64,000 nucleotides of DNA. It comes from Ceratorhiza oryzae-sativae. Its lineage: Eukaryota > Basidiomycota > Agaricomycetes > Cantharellales > Ceratobasidiaceae. Below are positions 1-8,538 of this stretch, in pieces. Numbering within the stretch: the first letter of the stretch is position 1; the number at the start of each line of letters is the position of its first letter. The translations under genes were made by a program, and so were the position numbers. The stretch covers positions 21,925 through 85,924 of the forward strand of contig JARWMV010000065.1 of assembly GCA_030998015.1 (NCBI GenBank), given 5' to 3'. The notes under the pieces are model-generated. The model saw only the letters and a list, made by a program, of their open reading frames with translations, searched no databases and was not told the DNA's origin.

Positions 1-148
1 ATTTGTAGTCTTCCCAGCAAACCTGTTGCTGAGCAAAGAACATAGGAGGCCAAATGGATGGTCATCATTTCCAACATCTGCAGCATTGCTGGTATACCTA
101 TACAAGGCCTTGCTACCAGCTGTAATGTTGATCACCTAGGAGGGTATC
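1..148. other. Flank left of element D, no gene seen
   Basis: No coding region or recognised repeat can be supported in these 148 bases. The last five bases (GTATC, 144-148) are the expected left copy of the target duplication of element D. The matching right copy is not in the window because the 5' half of D is missing. Confidence 0.4.
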
Positions 149-1580
149 TGTTATGGGTCAGGGTACACTTGAATATCTAGAGCTTATGTGAATGTAGATA
201 TGTTAGTATACTCTAATTGTACTCAATATTTCTTAGACTAGAGTAAGAAGGCTCAAAGTGGTTGCAATTGTTACAGGTTAGGGTACACTTGAATATCTAG
301 AGCTTAAGCAAATGTAGATATGTTAGTATACTCTAATCATACACAATACTTCTTAGACTAGAGTAAGAAGGCTCAAAGTAGTTGCAATGTGATCAAGTAA
401 CACTCAAGGTAGTCTTAATCTTTCACAGTGTAAACTGACTAATTTATAGGTATAAAGAGCAAGACTACTATGGTCAGGTTCCCTTAGATATCTTAAATGT
501 AGTTCAGCCCTAGTCGCTTCAACTAACTGATACTAATCTTAATACTAGACTTAAGCAATAGCTTATAGGATAGATGGTGGGCTGCCTAATGTGTGTACTT
601 CCTCAGCTACAGGTACTTGGATTTCCTCTAATAGCTGGTACTTAATGTCACACTCAATCAGGCAATATTGTATCCTTATATATCTCTGTATATAAGATAC
701 AATGACTCAGACAGTATATAACTAATATGGTACTTTATTCCTCAGTACTAGTTATATAAGATATCACACACAGACAAGAGAAATAGAAAGAGAAAAGAAA
801 CCAATAACCAGTCTGGGTTGAGTAAGAGTAGGAGGGAGGTGGTCTGGAAGGGCCTCAGAGGAGGTCCTTTTATACCCTGAGGAGGGCATTCCAGAGCCAA
901 ATAGATACATGCATGCCAGTGTGATCACCAAAAGAGGGTACTGCTATACTTGGGGTACACCCTAGCCCAGTATAGGATAAGAGAGTAAAGACAGGGTGTG
1001 GATTGAAGGCATTGATGCATCTGAGACCTGCTATTGGCTTGTAGATCATATTATCATAGTATATACATGTAATGAATGGAGGCTACATCTCAATGAGTCA
1101 TAAAGTGAGTCAGAGAAGCTTCTGGATCAATTTGGAAGGCTCTCCTGACTCACTGGAGTCATTAGATCTTGATTGATGGTCCAGTAAGAGTCTAATGATC
1201 TTCAGGCCATTCCAGTGCGAGGATCTGGTGGATCGCGACGATCTTCAGGCAGCAGATACTGCCGAAGATTAGCTATCAATAGAGCATAAGGTCGCTTTGA
1301 TAGCATAAGTGGTTACCGAGATATGAGTGGTGGGATGTTGTAATCAATATCTCCTGATAAGAGGAAATATCGCAACCTCTGTATCTCTCTGAGATCTTAT
1401 TGTAAAAACTTAATAAAATATGTGTTGGAAAGCGGGATATTTGTACTATTTAATGGAACTGGAAATAGTAGAATTTGGAGTACATACAAATTCAAGTATT
1501 TCACAAATTAATTACAGAGGCATTGCTTGAGGTTGGCAGGGCAGACTAAAATAATAGAAAAATGTTAGTGATCCATAACA
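149..1580 (-). repeat. 3' LTR of element D
   Basis: The right edge is set by the purine tract beside it and by the terminal bases CCATAACA. The left edge is the matching inverted start TGTTATGG at 149. The LTR is about 1.43 kb, long for a fungal gypsy element. It holds a 120-bp tandem duplication (about 160-279 and 280-389), each copy starting at AGGGTACACTTG. No partner LTR is in the window, so the left edge rests only on the short terminal inversion TGTTATGG/CCATAACA. No gene is seen inside. Confidence 0.6.
160..389. repeat. 120-bp tandem duplication inside the D LTR
   Basis: Two head-to-tail copies share AGGGTACACTTGAATATC and GTTAGTATACTCTAAT and have diverged by scattered substitutions. 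They probably lie in the regulatory U3/R part of the LTR, but no promoter element can be assigned with confidence. Confidence 0.75.
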
Positions 1581-1595
1581 TAGCCCCCCCAGTCT
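1581..1595 (-). other. Polypurine tract of element D
   Basis: On the minus strand a run of seven G followed by CTA directly precedes the TGTTATGG start of the 3' LTR. In LTR retrotransposons this purine run resists RNase H and primes plus-strand DNA synthesis, so its place fixes both the orientation of D and the LTR edge. Confidence 0.65.
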
Positions 1596-1611
1596 GGTAT
1601 GTCAACTCACA

Positions 1612-1688
1612 TTAGAGAGAATCATATCCCTCATCATCAGAGCTGATGTAAATGTGCTCCCTTTCCTTTCCTTTGTTGTTAGGACAAG
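1612..1688 (-). pseudogene. 3' end of a D accessory gene, cut off by element E
   Basis: On the minus strand this codes for the last residues of an acidic protein (ending SSDDEGYDSL, then stop). It continues directly the reading frame that breaks off at 19205 on the other side of element E; the target duplication ACAAG occurs at both junctions. Before E inserted, the two parts formed one exon: a Ser/Pro/Glu-rich C-terminal tail. Its function is unknown. Confidence 0.65.
1684..1688. repeat. Left target-site duplication of element E (ACAAG)
   Basis: The same five bases follow the right LTR at 19205-19209. Five bases is the staggered cut usual for Ty3/gypsy integrases. Confidence 0.9.
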
Positions 1689-2064
1689 TGTCATGAACTG
1701 ACATGCATATATCCACTCTATAATATTTTCTCAATTTACTACATTTTATGAGATCATCTTCAAAACATACTTGCCTTTTATGGTATATCTGTGTCATGTG
1801 ACTCATGGAATGTTCCAGACTGGTAACCGAGATGTATTTCAACTCCAGTGTGAAATTCCGCAGTTCCGCAGTCGCTTCTACTGCTTCTATCTCTTATCTG
1901 TTGTGACTCACTGTACGGACTTGTTTGTTATGATGTGGCTTGTACGATGTATATAAACCAGGTCAAGTTCACAGAGGACTCCTCAAGAACTTGACCTCTC
2001 GTCGAATACAAGTTCTTTCCTTTTCTTACTATTTTTCTCGTCGCCTGACTTGTTGTTGTTGACA
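1689..2064 (+). repeat. 5' LTR of element E
   Basis: Starts TGTCATGAAC and ends TTGACA. A TATA box (TATATAAA, 1950-1957) lies about 35 bases before AAGAACTTGACCT (1985-1997), which is the predicted transcript start because its exact complement follows the LTR as primer site. Between them the LTR has an inverted repeat, AGGTCAAGTTC (about 1960-1970) with GAACTTGACCT (1987-1997), able to form a hairpin at the RNA 5' end. Confidence 0.92.
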
Positions 2065-2066
2065 TC

Positions 2067-2079
2067 AGGTCAAGTTCTT
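2067..2079 (+). promoter_or_regulatory. Self-priming site of element E
   Basis: AGGTCAAGTTCTT begins two bases after the LTR. It is the perfect 13-base reverse complement of AAGAACTTGACCT in the LTR, placed where transcription should start. In Tf1/sushi-type chromoviruses the 5' end of the element's own mRNA folds back, is cleaved by RNase H and primes reverse transcription in place of a tRNA. I see no tRNA-like primer match here. Function is inferred from family knowledge. Confidence 0.75.
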
Positions 2080-2385
2080 GGCAATCGTAAGTCTCAGTGT
2101 CATCTGGGATACTTCTGGAACACCGTTGGCGTCGTCTCGAGATAACTCCCTGTTGCCTTCCCCAATCCTACTCCACCTATCCACAGCCACAAGATATCAT
2201 TGCCCTATATGTGGCTCTGTGAAACCTTGCATAGCCAGGTCCCTCACATGTCATAACAAGCTTTGGTTCTCTAATCTCTTTCGTCGACAAGAGGTGGGGT
2301 CGCTCATTGCCCTTAAGTAGCTGAGCAATGGAGGTCACCTTCCTATTCCAATAGACTTGGGAAAGGGTCTATTTTTCCTTTTATC

Positions 2386-2971
2386 TTGCTCTTGCTCAAG
2401 TACGTCTCTGACGGAACGTACGGCCCTCAAGTGGCACAACCTTTTACAGAAGACCAGTGCTGCCATCTGTGTGGGTGGTTTGGACACCTGTCGATCCACT
2501 GCTTCACCCTCAACTTGGTCGAAAGTATCCTTGAAGAAGCCGGGCACATCGATTTCAACCGAGTAGTAATCATCAAAGTCCGCCCCCAGAGAGTCGGGCG
2601 TGCCCAACAAGCCTTTGTCACCGAGCCAGGTGCCCCTGAGTGCAAAATTTGCCATCGGGCAAACAGAGCCACCTTCCCAGCACACTGCCCTTATTGTCCT
2701 AAGAAGGACAAATTCCTTTATTACTACACCATCCCCCGCAACCAGCTATAAGCTGGAGAACCTCGGTCAACAGCTTCTTTGTCACCTGTTAAACACTATC
2801 GAAAATTTCCAAGACAGGTACTGTTATTACCGGAACAAGTACGAAGAAACCCGTGAAAAGCTTCACAAAGCTGAGGCCCGTTGCGCATACTTAACCGAGC
2901 GTTTGTGCAAACACCAGGAGGACTACCTATCCCTCCTCCAAGACCATCTCAGACTAGAAGCTATAGTCTGA
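2386..2971 (+). CDS. Extra ORF of element E upstream of gag: zinc knuckle then coiled coil
   Basis: Between the 5' LTR and gag an open frame (about 2386-2751) encodes a CCHC zinc knuckle, CHLCGWFGHLSIHC, with exact C-x2-C-x4-H-x4-C spacing, followed by a second Cys/His cluster (CKICHRANRATFPAHCPYC). A second, overlapping frame (about 2600-2971) carries a charged, probably coiled-coil stretch. Only one of the two can be read in the overlap, so they are either joined by an intron or frameshift near 2750 or are two small ORFs. No ATG clearly starts the first part. I do not recognise the protein; nucleic-acid binding is inferred from the knuckle only. It differs from the usual gag knuckle, which is present separately in the next gene. 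Confidence 0.4.
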
Positions 2972-3349
2972 GAAACAACTGAACCCCACGAGTACACCTT
3001 CCCTGTCTTCTCAACGCTGTCAGACCTCCCTCACCCCACCTTTCTAAGTGGCACAGGCTCGCCAATTCAGGAAGAAACACCCCTTCCAGCAGCCCAAATC
3101 AATTCTCCCCAAGGAAACACTCCTGCAGGATCAAACTAAACTAAAGAGGGTGGAGTGCCCATATCGTTGCCAAGACACCAAAAGTTGGGACTTGGACGAC
3201 ACCTGGTTAAGATTCGCAGGGATCAGAAACTTTGAAATTTATAGACTTGTGCAGGGAACAGAAATCCTATACTACCAAAACAATTCCCAATTCCCTGTAC
3301 TTCCTTATTGTCTCCGTTGCCTTTAGAATTTTATCAAACCTTCTCTGAA

Positions 3350-4738
3350 ATGGCGTCACAACCCTCTGCCCCTGCTTGGGCAAATATGTCTGATGGGGAA
3401 AAAGTTGTCTATATGCTCCAGTCAATGGATGAGTTACGAGAGCAAACCAACAATCTCCAAAATGATATTGGAGACGTTGAACACAATAATAAAACCTACA
3501 CGGACTCACTTGAGGCCAAACTCACCACCAATCAGACAAAAATAGATGCAGACGTGGCAGGATTAGCCACCAACATCAACAATCTAGTGGGGATGTTAGC
3601 CATTCTCCAGACCACTATCACGCGCATTGAAGCACAAGTCAACACTTCCATGGGAGGCCCAGGTGCTGCTCAAGTACTAGCTGCCTCCAGTACAGCCCAA
3701 CCACAACCAACAGCACCTGCTCCCTCTGGAGGGTTGACTGCAAAGGTTAAGATGGCCGCCCCTCAAAAGTTTGATGGCACAAAACAGGAAGACGCCATCT
3801 CATTCAGAATTGCATGTGCCTGATACATCAATACAAACATGAGTGGGCATTTGGCTGATCAAGTGGTTGCCTTCATCACCTCTTATCTCAAAGGGTCAGC
3901 AGCTGAATGGGTTAACTCATATGAGGAATTTGAAATTTTAAACCCTGGAACTGCAATCCCCTGGCTCCACGATGCCAATCTGTTCTGGCAAGAATTTACT
4001 ACCCGCTATGGGGACCTGAACCGCACTGAAAATAACCGCGACAAGTGGTGGAAATTGAAACAATCCAAGAAGGTTCAGGATTACCTCACCCTATTCAACC
4101 TATATTCCACAGGCCTCAACTACAATGATGCTGCCATGCGTGATCAGTTCTATGATGGTCTATCAACAGACATAACGGATAGCATGGTGGCCCAAAACTA
4201 CGACCCCCGCACCAAAACCTTTGCCCAACTCACTCAGCGAGCCCTGGAAATTGACCTCCACCTCATCTTGTTTGGTAGCAAACGAACGTCTCATGGGAGT
4301 AACAAGCCCAGCAGCAATGCCTCGTCCAGTAGGCCGACCAATAACCCCCAAAGCACCCCCCAAAAGGAGAAATTCAAAAGTGGGGAACGGATATACAAGA
4401 TTAAGGACGGGAGAGCTGTAAAAGGTCAGATTGTGGCCATTGGGCCCAATGCGAAGGGTTTCACAGTTCCAACTGTCTGCTACGATGGCAGCAATGCCAA
4501 CGTACAAGAATCCTTCAAGGACATAAAGAAGGATAACCATCCGCCAGCAGCCCCAAAGGCAAAGGATCCAGATGCAATGGATCTGGATAGTGCAGGAAAA
4601 GGAAAGGGGACAAACACCTGCTATAACTGTGGAGGACAGGGTCATATTGTGGCCAAATGCCCCTCAGCTAATATGTCAGGATACAAGGCGGTGGTCGAGG
4701 ATGTAGAAACAACCAACAATGAGTCAGTAAAAGAATGA
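3350..4738 (+). pseudogene. gag: gag of element E, with one in-frame TGA
   Basis: Capsid/nucleocapsid polyprotein of a Ty3/gypsy element. The ATG at 3350 is the first in frame. The protein has a heptad-rich N-terminal region, a retrotransposon gag core (aromatic-rich, with FWQEFTTRYGD and MRDQFYDGL) and a C-terminal zinc knuckle, CYNCGGQGHIVAKC. A single TGA at 3821-3823 breaks the frame between the linker and the core; both sides stay in the same frame, so it looks like a point mutation, perhaps of a tryptophan codon. Gag forms the particle that packages element RNA. Element F is inserted 79 bases after the stop codon. Confidence 0.85.
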
Positions 4739-4817
4739 GCTCAAACCGTGCCAGGGGGGCGGTCTTGGGTGCTATGTTACAAAATGCGCATAATGAAAAT
4801 AAAAATATGGAAATGGA

Positions 4818-4822
4818 ATGTA
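4818..4822. repeat. Left target-site duplication of element F (ATGTA)
   Basis: The same five bases follow the right LTR of F at 15393-15397. The right copy overlaps the region where E pol resumes. Confidence 0.92.
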
Positions 4823-5601
4823 TGTCGTGACCCTCTGGAGGCTCCCTTGTGGAGCACTTAAGTAGTGGCTGTGTTTACGGTTTGGTGCTATGCAGTATGT
4901 ATTGAGCGTTCTAGTTACAGTGTTTGCTATGGTCTATGGTGGTTGACGAGATAAAGCAAGCTGAGGCGTTCAGTCTTGCTTTACTCCCCTTATATATATG
5001 TGACTGCGGTTGCTGCGGTGGCCCCTCTTTCCTAAGCGCCGTCTATAGCAGTTATAGGTTCTATATAGTACTAGGTCTTAGGTAAGTGTTTATCCTAAGT
5101 TTGTGCAGCTCTGAATCTTATAGAGCTGTGCGAGGTCCGAGGGTCATGTGCCCTTTTGGACTTAAGCACCCGGCGCTTAATCGCTGGATAAGCGCCGAGG
5201 TCATGTGACAACTCGCTCCTTGCTCCAGGTAACATGGGAGAGAAACACTGGAGCGAGTTCAGGGTGACCACTGGCGCTTAATCATTGGTAAGCGCTGAGG
5301 TCACGTGACAACTTGCTCCTTGCTCCAGGTAACATGGGAGAGAAATGCTGGAGCGAGTTCAGGGTAACCACTGGTGCTTAATTGTTGGTAAGCGCCAAGG
5401 TCACGTGACAACTCGCTCCTCGCTCCAGGTAACATGGGAGAGAAACGCTGGAGCGAGTTCAGGGTAACCACAGGCGCTTAATCGTTGGGTAAGCGCCGAG
5501 ATCACATGATCCTGTTTATGGTTTGTTCCGCTTTGGGAAAAATGCCATAAATCTGTACAATATTCGGTTGTTAGGTTATGTCTGCTAGGCGGGTCATAAC
5601 A
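4823..5601 (-). repeat. 3' LTR of element F (long form)
   Basis: Starts TGTCGTGACC and ends GGGTCATAACA. It is 779 bp against 578 bp for its partner at 14815-15392. The difference of 201 bp is two extra copies of an internal 100-bp repeat. Directly followed by the purine tract of F. Confidence 0.93.
5172..5472. repeat. Three 100-bp tandem repeats in the F 3' LTR
   Basis: Units at 5172-5272, 5273-5372 and 5373-5472, plus a partial fourth. Each unit has GGCGCTTAA...TAAGCGCC (an inverted repeat), a TCACGTGA-type palindrome (TCATGTGA in the first unit) and an inverted pair, CTCGCTCC...GGAGCGAG. The partner LTR has one full unit. These may be transcription-factor sites in U3; CACGTG is a bHLH-type core. 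Copy number differs between two LTRs that must have started identical, so expansion or contraction came after insertion or by template slippage during it. Confidence 0.88.
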
Positions 5602-5618
5602 TTATCCCCCCCTTTGGA
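5602..5618 (-). other. Polypurine tract of element F
   Basis: Minus strand CCAAAGGGGGGGATAA directly before the LTR start TGTTATGACC. It confirms that F is read on the minus strand and that the Rep-side end is the true 3' end of the retrotransposon. Confidence 0.75.
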
Positions 5619-5678
5619 CATGTCTTGGGGGATCTCAAGGCATGTTTCTTTTCTGGGTTCTAAAAGTTTCTAAAAGGT

Positions 5679-5803
5679 ATCTCATATATTGAGGAGGTTA
5701 AGGGCGCTGGACTCAAACCAATGACCTTCTGTTCAATGTGTAATTGCTCAGCTAGGAGATGATGAGTCAGGCTAGACCCCTTAACCTCTATGCTACATGA
5801 GAT
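5679..5803 (-). other. tRNA-like hairpin with A- and B-box matches
   Basis: On the minus strand, terminal 7-base arms ATCTCAT/ATGAGAT enclose a second perfect 11-bp stem (GAGGTTAAGGG at 5694-5704 with its complement at 5778-5788). Inside are TAGCATAGAGG (785-795), close to an RNA polymerase III A box, and GGTTTGAGTCC (5709-5719), close to a B box, 65 bases apart. The A-box side reads like the D arm of a Leu or Ser tRNA. At 125 nt it is too long for a plain tRNA. It may be a tRNA-derived SINE, a decayed tRNA with intron, or chance. It lies between the Rep stop codon and the purine tract. Confidence 0.35.
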
Positions 5804-5898
5804 TACTTTCTCCTTGCTTACTTCCTTGTTTAAGCTTACTTCTCAACACATGGTCTGAGAATAAAACAGCTTATACAAAGATAATTTATTTTTATTCT

Positions 5899-7062
5899 TT
5901 AAGGAAAAACAAAAAATGGCTTCCCTCCTGAGTATACCCAGTCTACGTTTTTGGATACCCATAGGTCCCCTTCTTCCCCCTCTATGTCTGTCCAACACTT
6001 CATTATGGCTGACCGGCTATTCCCCAGGATCACTGTCGGTTGTACCTTCATTGACTTCACATGAGCATATCTGCCTGTGAAGTCTGCCTCGTACTGGCTC
6101 AGGGCTTTGAGCGAGTACTTCCCGTTTGACTGGACCATGTCATCCAGGATCCAGATGTCAGCGTCCTCCAACAGATTCCCCACATTCCAGACATTGCACA
6201 TCTGGCTATGGGAGCCCTTGGATCGCACATACGCCGTCTTCCCAGTTCCTGTTTCACCTTCGATCACCAGGGTGCGATGGCGCACGCCCCTCCCTCTCTT
6301 CTCAGCCTCTTCTGCGAACCATCGGTCCGCCCTGTCGATGTGCACCTGGTCTTCTGGGGCTTCCAACTCCACCGGGATTGCAGGCATGCATCCCCGGTCC
6401 TCCTTATACGTGTACTCAGCATATGCTCGTACTGAGTTCCATGTTGTCACCATCTGGAGGGGGCGCAGGCACTTGAATGCCTGGTAGTACTCTTTTTTTG
6501 TTGCCGAGGCAACAATCTCTGCCCTGTCCTCCAGGTCCGCCTCCGCCCTCGACCTTTTCCTGCCCTTTCCCTTCACCAGGATTTCCTCCAACCTTTCCGA
6601 GGTCAGGTCCCCCGCCATCAGCTCCTCTACCTCCTCGCTGTTAGCTCCAACATCCTTCCAGAGGTAGTTGAAAGCCTCCCTTGCAGGGTTGCCTCCTGGT
6701 CCATCCTTTAGGTCCTTCGGCAGGATGTTGGGGTGTTGCCCCTTGAAGTCCCAGAACCGGGTGTTCTGGGTGTTCCAGCCACCCTTCCGCTCCTGACTGA
6801 TGGAGAGGGCGTGGACATGGAGGGGCCAGGCCGGGTCGTAGTTTGGTTCCTCGGGGTTGTGGCATTCCACCACTGCCAAAGTCGCCCAATGATTTGGCCG
6901 TTGGCAGCAGAACGCCTCGTATCAGGTGACGAGCCCACTTGAGGGCTGATCGCATAGCTTCGACCAGGTCAGCAGCACCGCCCTGGTCTGGACGCGGAAC
7001 TGAGGGGCCGGCACGGTTTCAGTCAGCTCTTCGGACCCTCGATCCGTCGGTGTAGGCCGCAT
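5899..7062 (-). pseudogene. rep: CRESS-DNA virus type Rep (HUH endonuclease plus SF3 helicase) inside element F
   Basis: The frame starts at ATG 7062-7060 and runs 387 codons, with one TGA at codon 47 (6924-6922). Motifs in order: motif I, LLTWS (codons 30-34); motif II, the metal-binding HUH pair LHVH (81-84); a geminivirus-type segment RFWDF...HPNI (102-113); motif III with catalytic tyrosine, YLWK (133-136); Walker A GETGTGKT (269-276); Walker B WILDD (304-308); motif C ILGNS (345-349). Such Reps nick a stem-loop origin, stay bound through tyrosine and unwind DNA for rolling-circle replication. The segment between motifs II and III points to the geminivirus/genomovirus branch. A 66-nt GT..AG interval (6938-6873) would remove the stop in frame, but its donor GTGGGC is weak, so dead gene or intron stays open. 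About 350 residues is usual for the family. Confidence 0.88.
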
Positions 7063-7343
7063 AGAAGCGGGTGAGGGGGCTCAGCTTGATACTGAGGGCG
7101 TTGGCGATGGCGATGCCAACCTCCGCCCTTTGCTTGATCCGCTTGGCTGGGGTGTTGCTGCATTCGATCCATTTCTGCTTAGCATTGTTTACAGTTTTAG
7201 AGGTATTTGGGGACTGGGAAGAAAGCATGAGAGTGTGGGTTATCTCGGGCCTTGTGCTTGTCTATATAAGCTGCAAGGTCCATTTTGATCGTCACATGAC
7301 TCTGTCTTTCGTTTGTTATGATCACATGACCTTATTTCGGTGA

Positions 7344-7477
7344 TGACGCATCTCCGAGGGGTGCCCTTCCATCCATTCCCCTGCGTCAGCCTTAAACCTT
7401 GCTGCGCTCGGGGCCTCCGCTCCTCCACTCCGGTCGGTGCCCCCTCTCCGACCCCTCCAGTAGTTTCAGGGGATAGC
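7344..7477. repeat. 130-bp direct repeat, copy 1
   Basis: Begins TGACGCATCTCCGAGGGG and ends GGGGATAGC. Its hairpin has arms 7432-7437 and 7448-7453 with loop TGCCCCCTCT. It pairs with copy 2 at 7606-7737, about 260 bases on. Confidence 0.9.
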
Positions 7478-7605
7478 GGCCATATTATGTGACATTGTCT
7501 GGGTCACGTGACCTTGTTGTTTTCTTCGTCTGCTTGGGACACATGTTCGCTTCATGTCACGTGACTTGTTTGTTTTCTTGCTTGTCCTTGTATGTCTTTC
7601 CCTTG

Positions 7606-7737
7606 TGACGCATCTCCGAGGGGTGCCCTCCCATCTGTTCCTCCGCGTCAGCCTTGAACCTCGCTACGCTCGGGGCCTCCGCTCCCCCACTTCGGTCGGT
7701 GCCCCCTCTCCGACCCCTCCGGTAGTTAGGGGATAGC
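7606..7737. repeat. 130-bp direct repeat, copy 2
   Basis: Same ends as copy 1 and an identical hairpin: arms 7694-7699 and 7710-7715 with the same 10-base loop. Stem and loop are unchanged while other positions differ, which suggests a conserved role or recent duplication. Confidence 0.9.
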
Positions 7738-7914
7738 AAATGCTCATGTGACCAAGCTAGGTCACATGGCATCTTGTTGTTCTGCTCAGTTGGGGGTCAT
7801 GTGATGTTGTGTCTTCCAGTCAAGTTTGTTTTGGTGTTTGTGCAGGTTATGGTCCTGCCTTGTCAATATAATCTCCCCACCCTTGTGGGCCTTTTCATCA
7901 ACCTCTATTCAATT

Positions 7915-8456
7915 ATGCATGTCATCACCCTTAACTATAATCCCCTCGACTGTACTTGTTGGTCCCTTCCTGAGGGGGACTACTGCTCCTATTGCGACGC
8001 AGTCTGCGACGCCACCCTCGAGGACTTCTACGGGGGTGTTGGGGACTGGTTCTTCTGTGGGGTGCCAGGTACATGTGTTTGTTCTTCGTTGTTCTCACGT
8101 AGCTAACTTGTTCTGTAGAAGAGCGCATCCTCCTTGATGGTCGGGCCCATGAGGCCACCCTTGAGCGTGTCTGGGCGCTCGTTGATCAGGACTACAAGTC
8201 CTTTGAGGAGCGGTCTCACCAGGCCGCTCTTGCCGAATTCTTCGAGGAGGGCTCTGCTCCCTTGTTTGATGAGGCTTTGCCCTTTGCAGCGTCTGGTTCT
8301 GGGTGTTTCCAGAACTACATGGCCGACTTCCCAGGGGAGGAGGCCCCCTGGCTGTTGCCTGAGAACCGGGCTGGTGGTTCTGCGGCCCGTACTACTAGGA
8401 AGGATAAGAAGGCAAAAAAACCCTATGCCCGGCCCCTCAAGGGCAAGAAAAAATAG
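7915..8456 (+). CDS. Spliced cargo gene, Cys-rich N-terminus and basic tail, function unknown
   Basis: Two exons, 7915-8068 and 8119-8456, around a 50-nt GT..AG intron (GTACATG...CTGTAG), give an uninterrupted 163-residue protein. The N-terminal part is Cys- and aromatic-rich (CTCWSLPEGDYCSYCDAVCD), the middle acidic, the end strongly basic (RKDKKAKK...KGKKK), as in DNA-binding or nuclear proteins. It is transcribed away from Rep across the repeat-rich region and against the direction of the retrotransposon. The clean intron and long frame suggest it was coding until recently. No family recognised; in a circular replicon this place would hold a virion-sense gene, but I see no capsid signature. 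Confidence 0.6.
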
Positions 8457-8538
8457 AAAAACATTTTGAAATGTATTATTATATGATAGTGAAAATTATT
8501 CCTAAGACATTCCAAAAAACCTGTGATAGGCCCAATAG

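Larger units (their letters stand above)
7063..7914. promoter_or_regulatory. Intergenic region between divergent Rep and cargo gene: candidate promoter/origin
   Basis: It separates the minus-strand Rep start from the plus-strand small gene, like the large intergenic region of small circular ssDNA replicons. It has a 130-bp direct repeat (7344-7477 and 7606-7737) and, in each copy, a GC-rich hairpin GGTCGG-10-CCGACC. Palindromes of the form TCACRTGA or close variants occur near 7292, 7321, 7502, 7556, 7744, 7761 and 7796. I did not find the nonanucleotide TAATATTAC. Whether this is an origin, a two-way promoter or both cannot be told from sequence. Confidence 0.5.

Noticed and set aside
7019..7228. 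Minus-strand ORF of 69 codons upstream of and overlapping the Rep start
   Set aside because: Different frame from Rep, no motif, and the motif I frame has its own ATG at 7062. Not needed to explain Rep.
7063..7914. Geminivirus nonanucleotide TAATATTAC
   Set aside because: Searched by eye on both strands and not found; CATATTATG near 7481 is only a partial resemblance.
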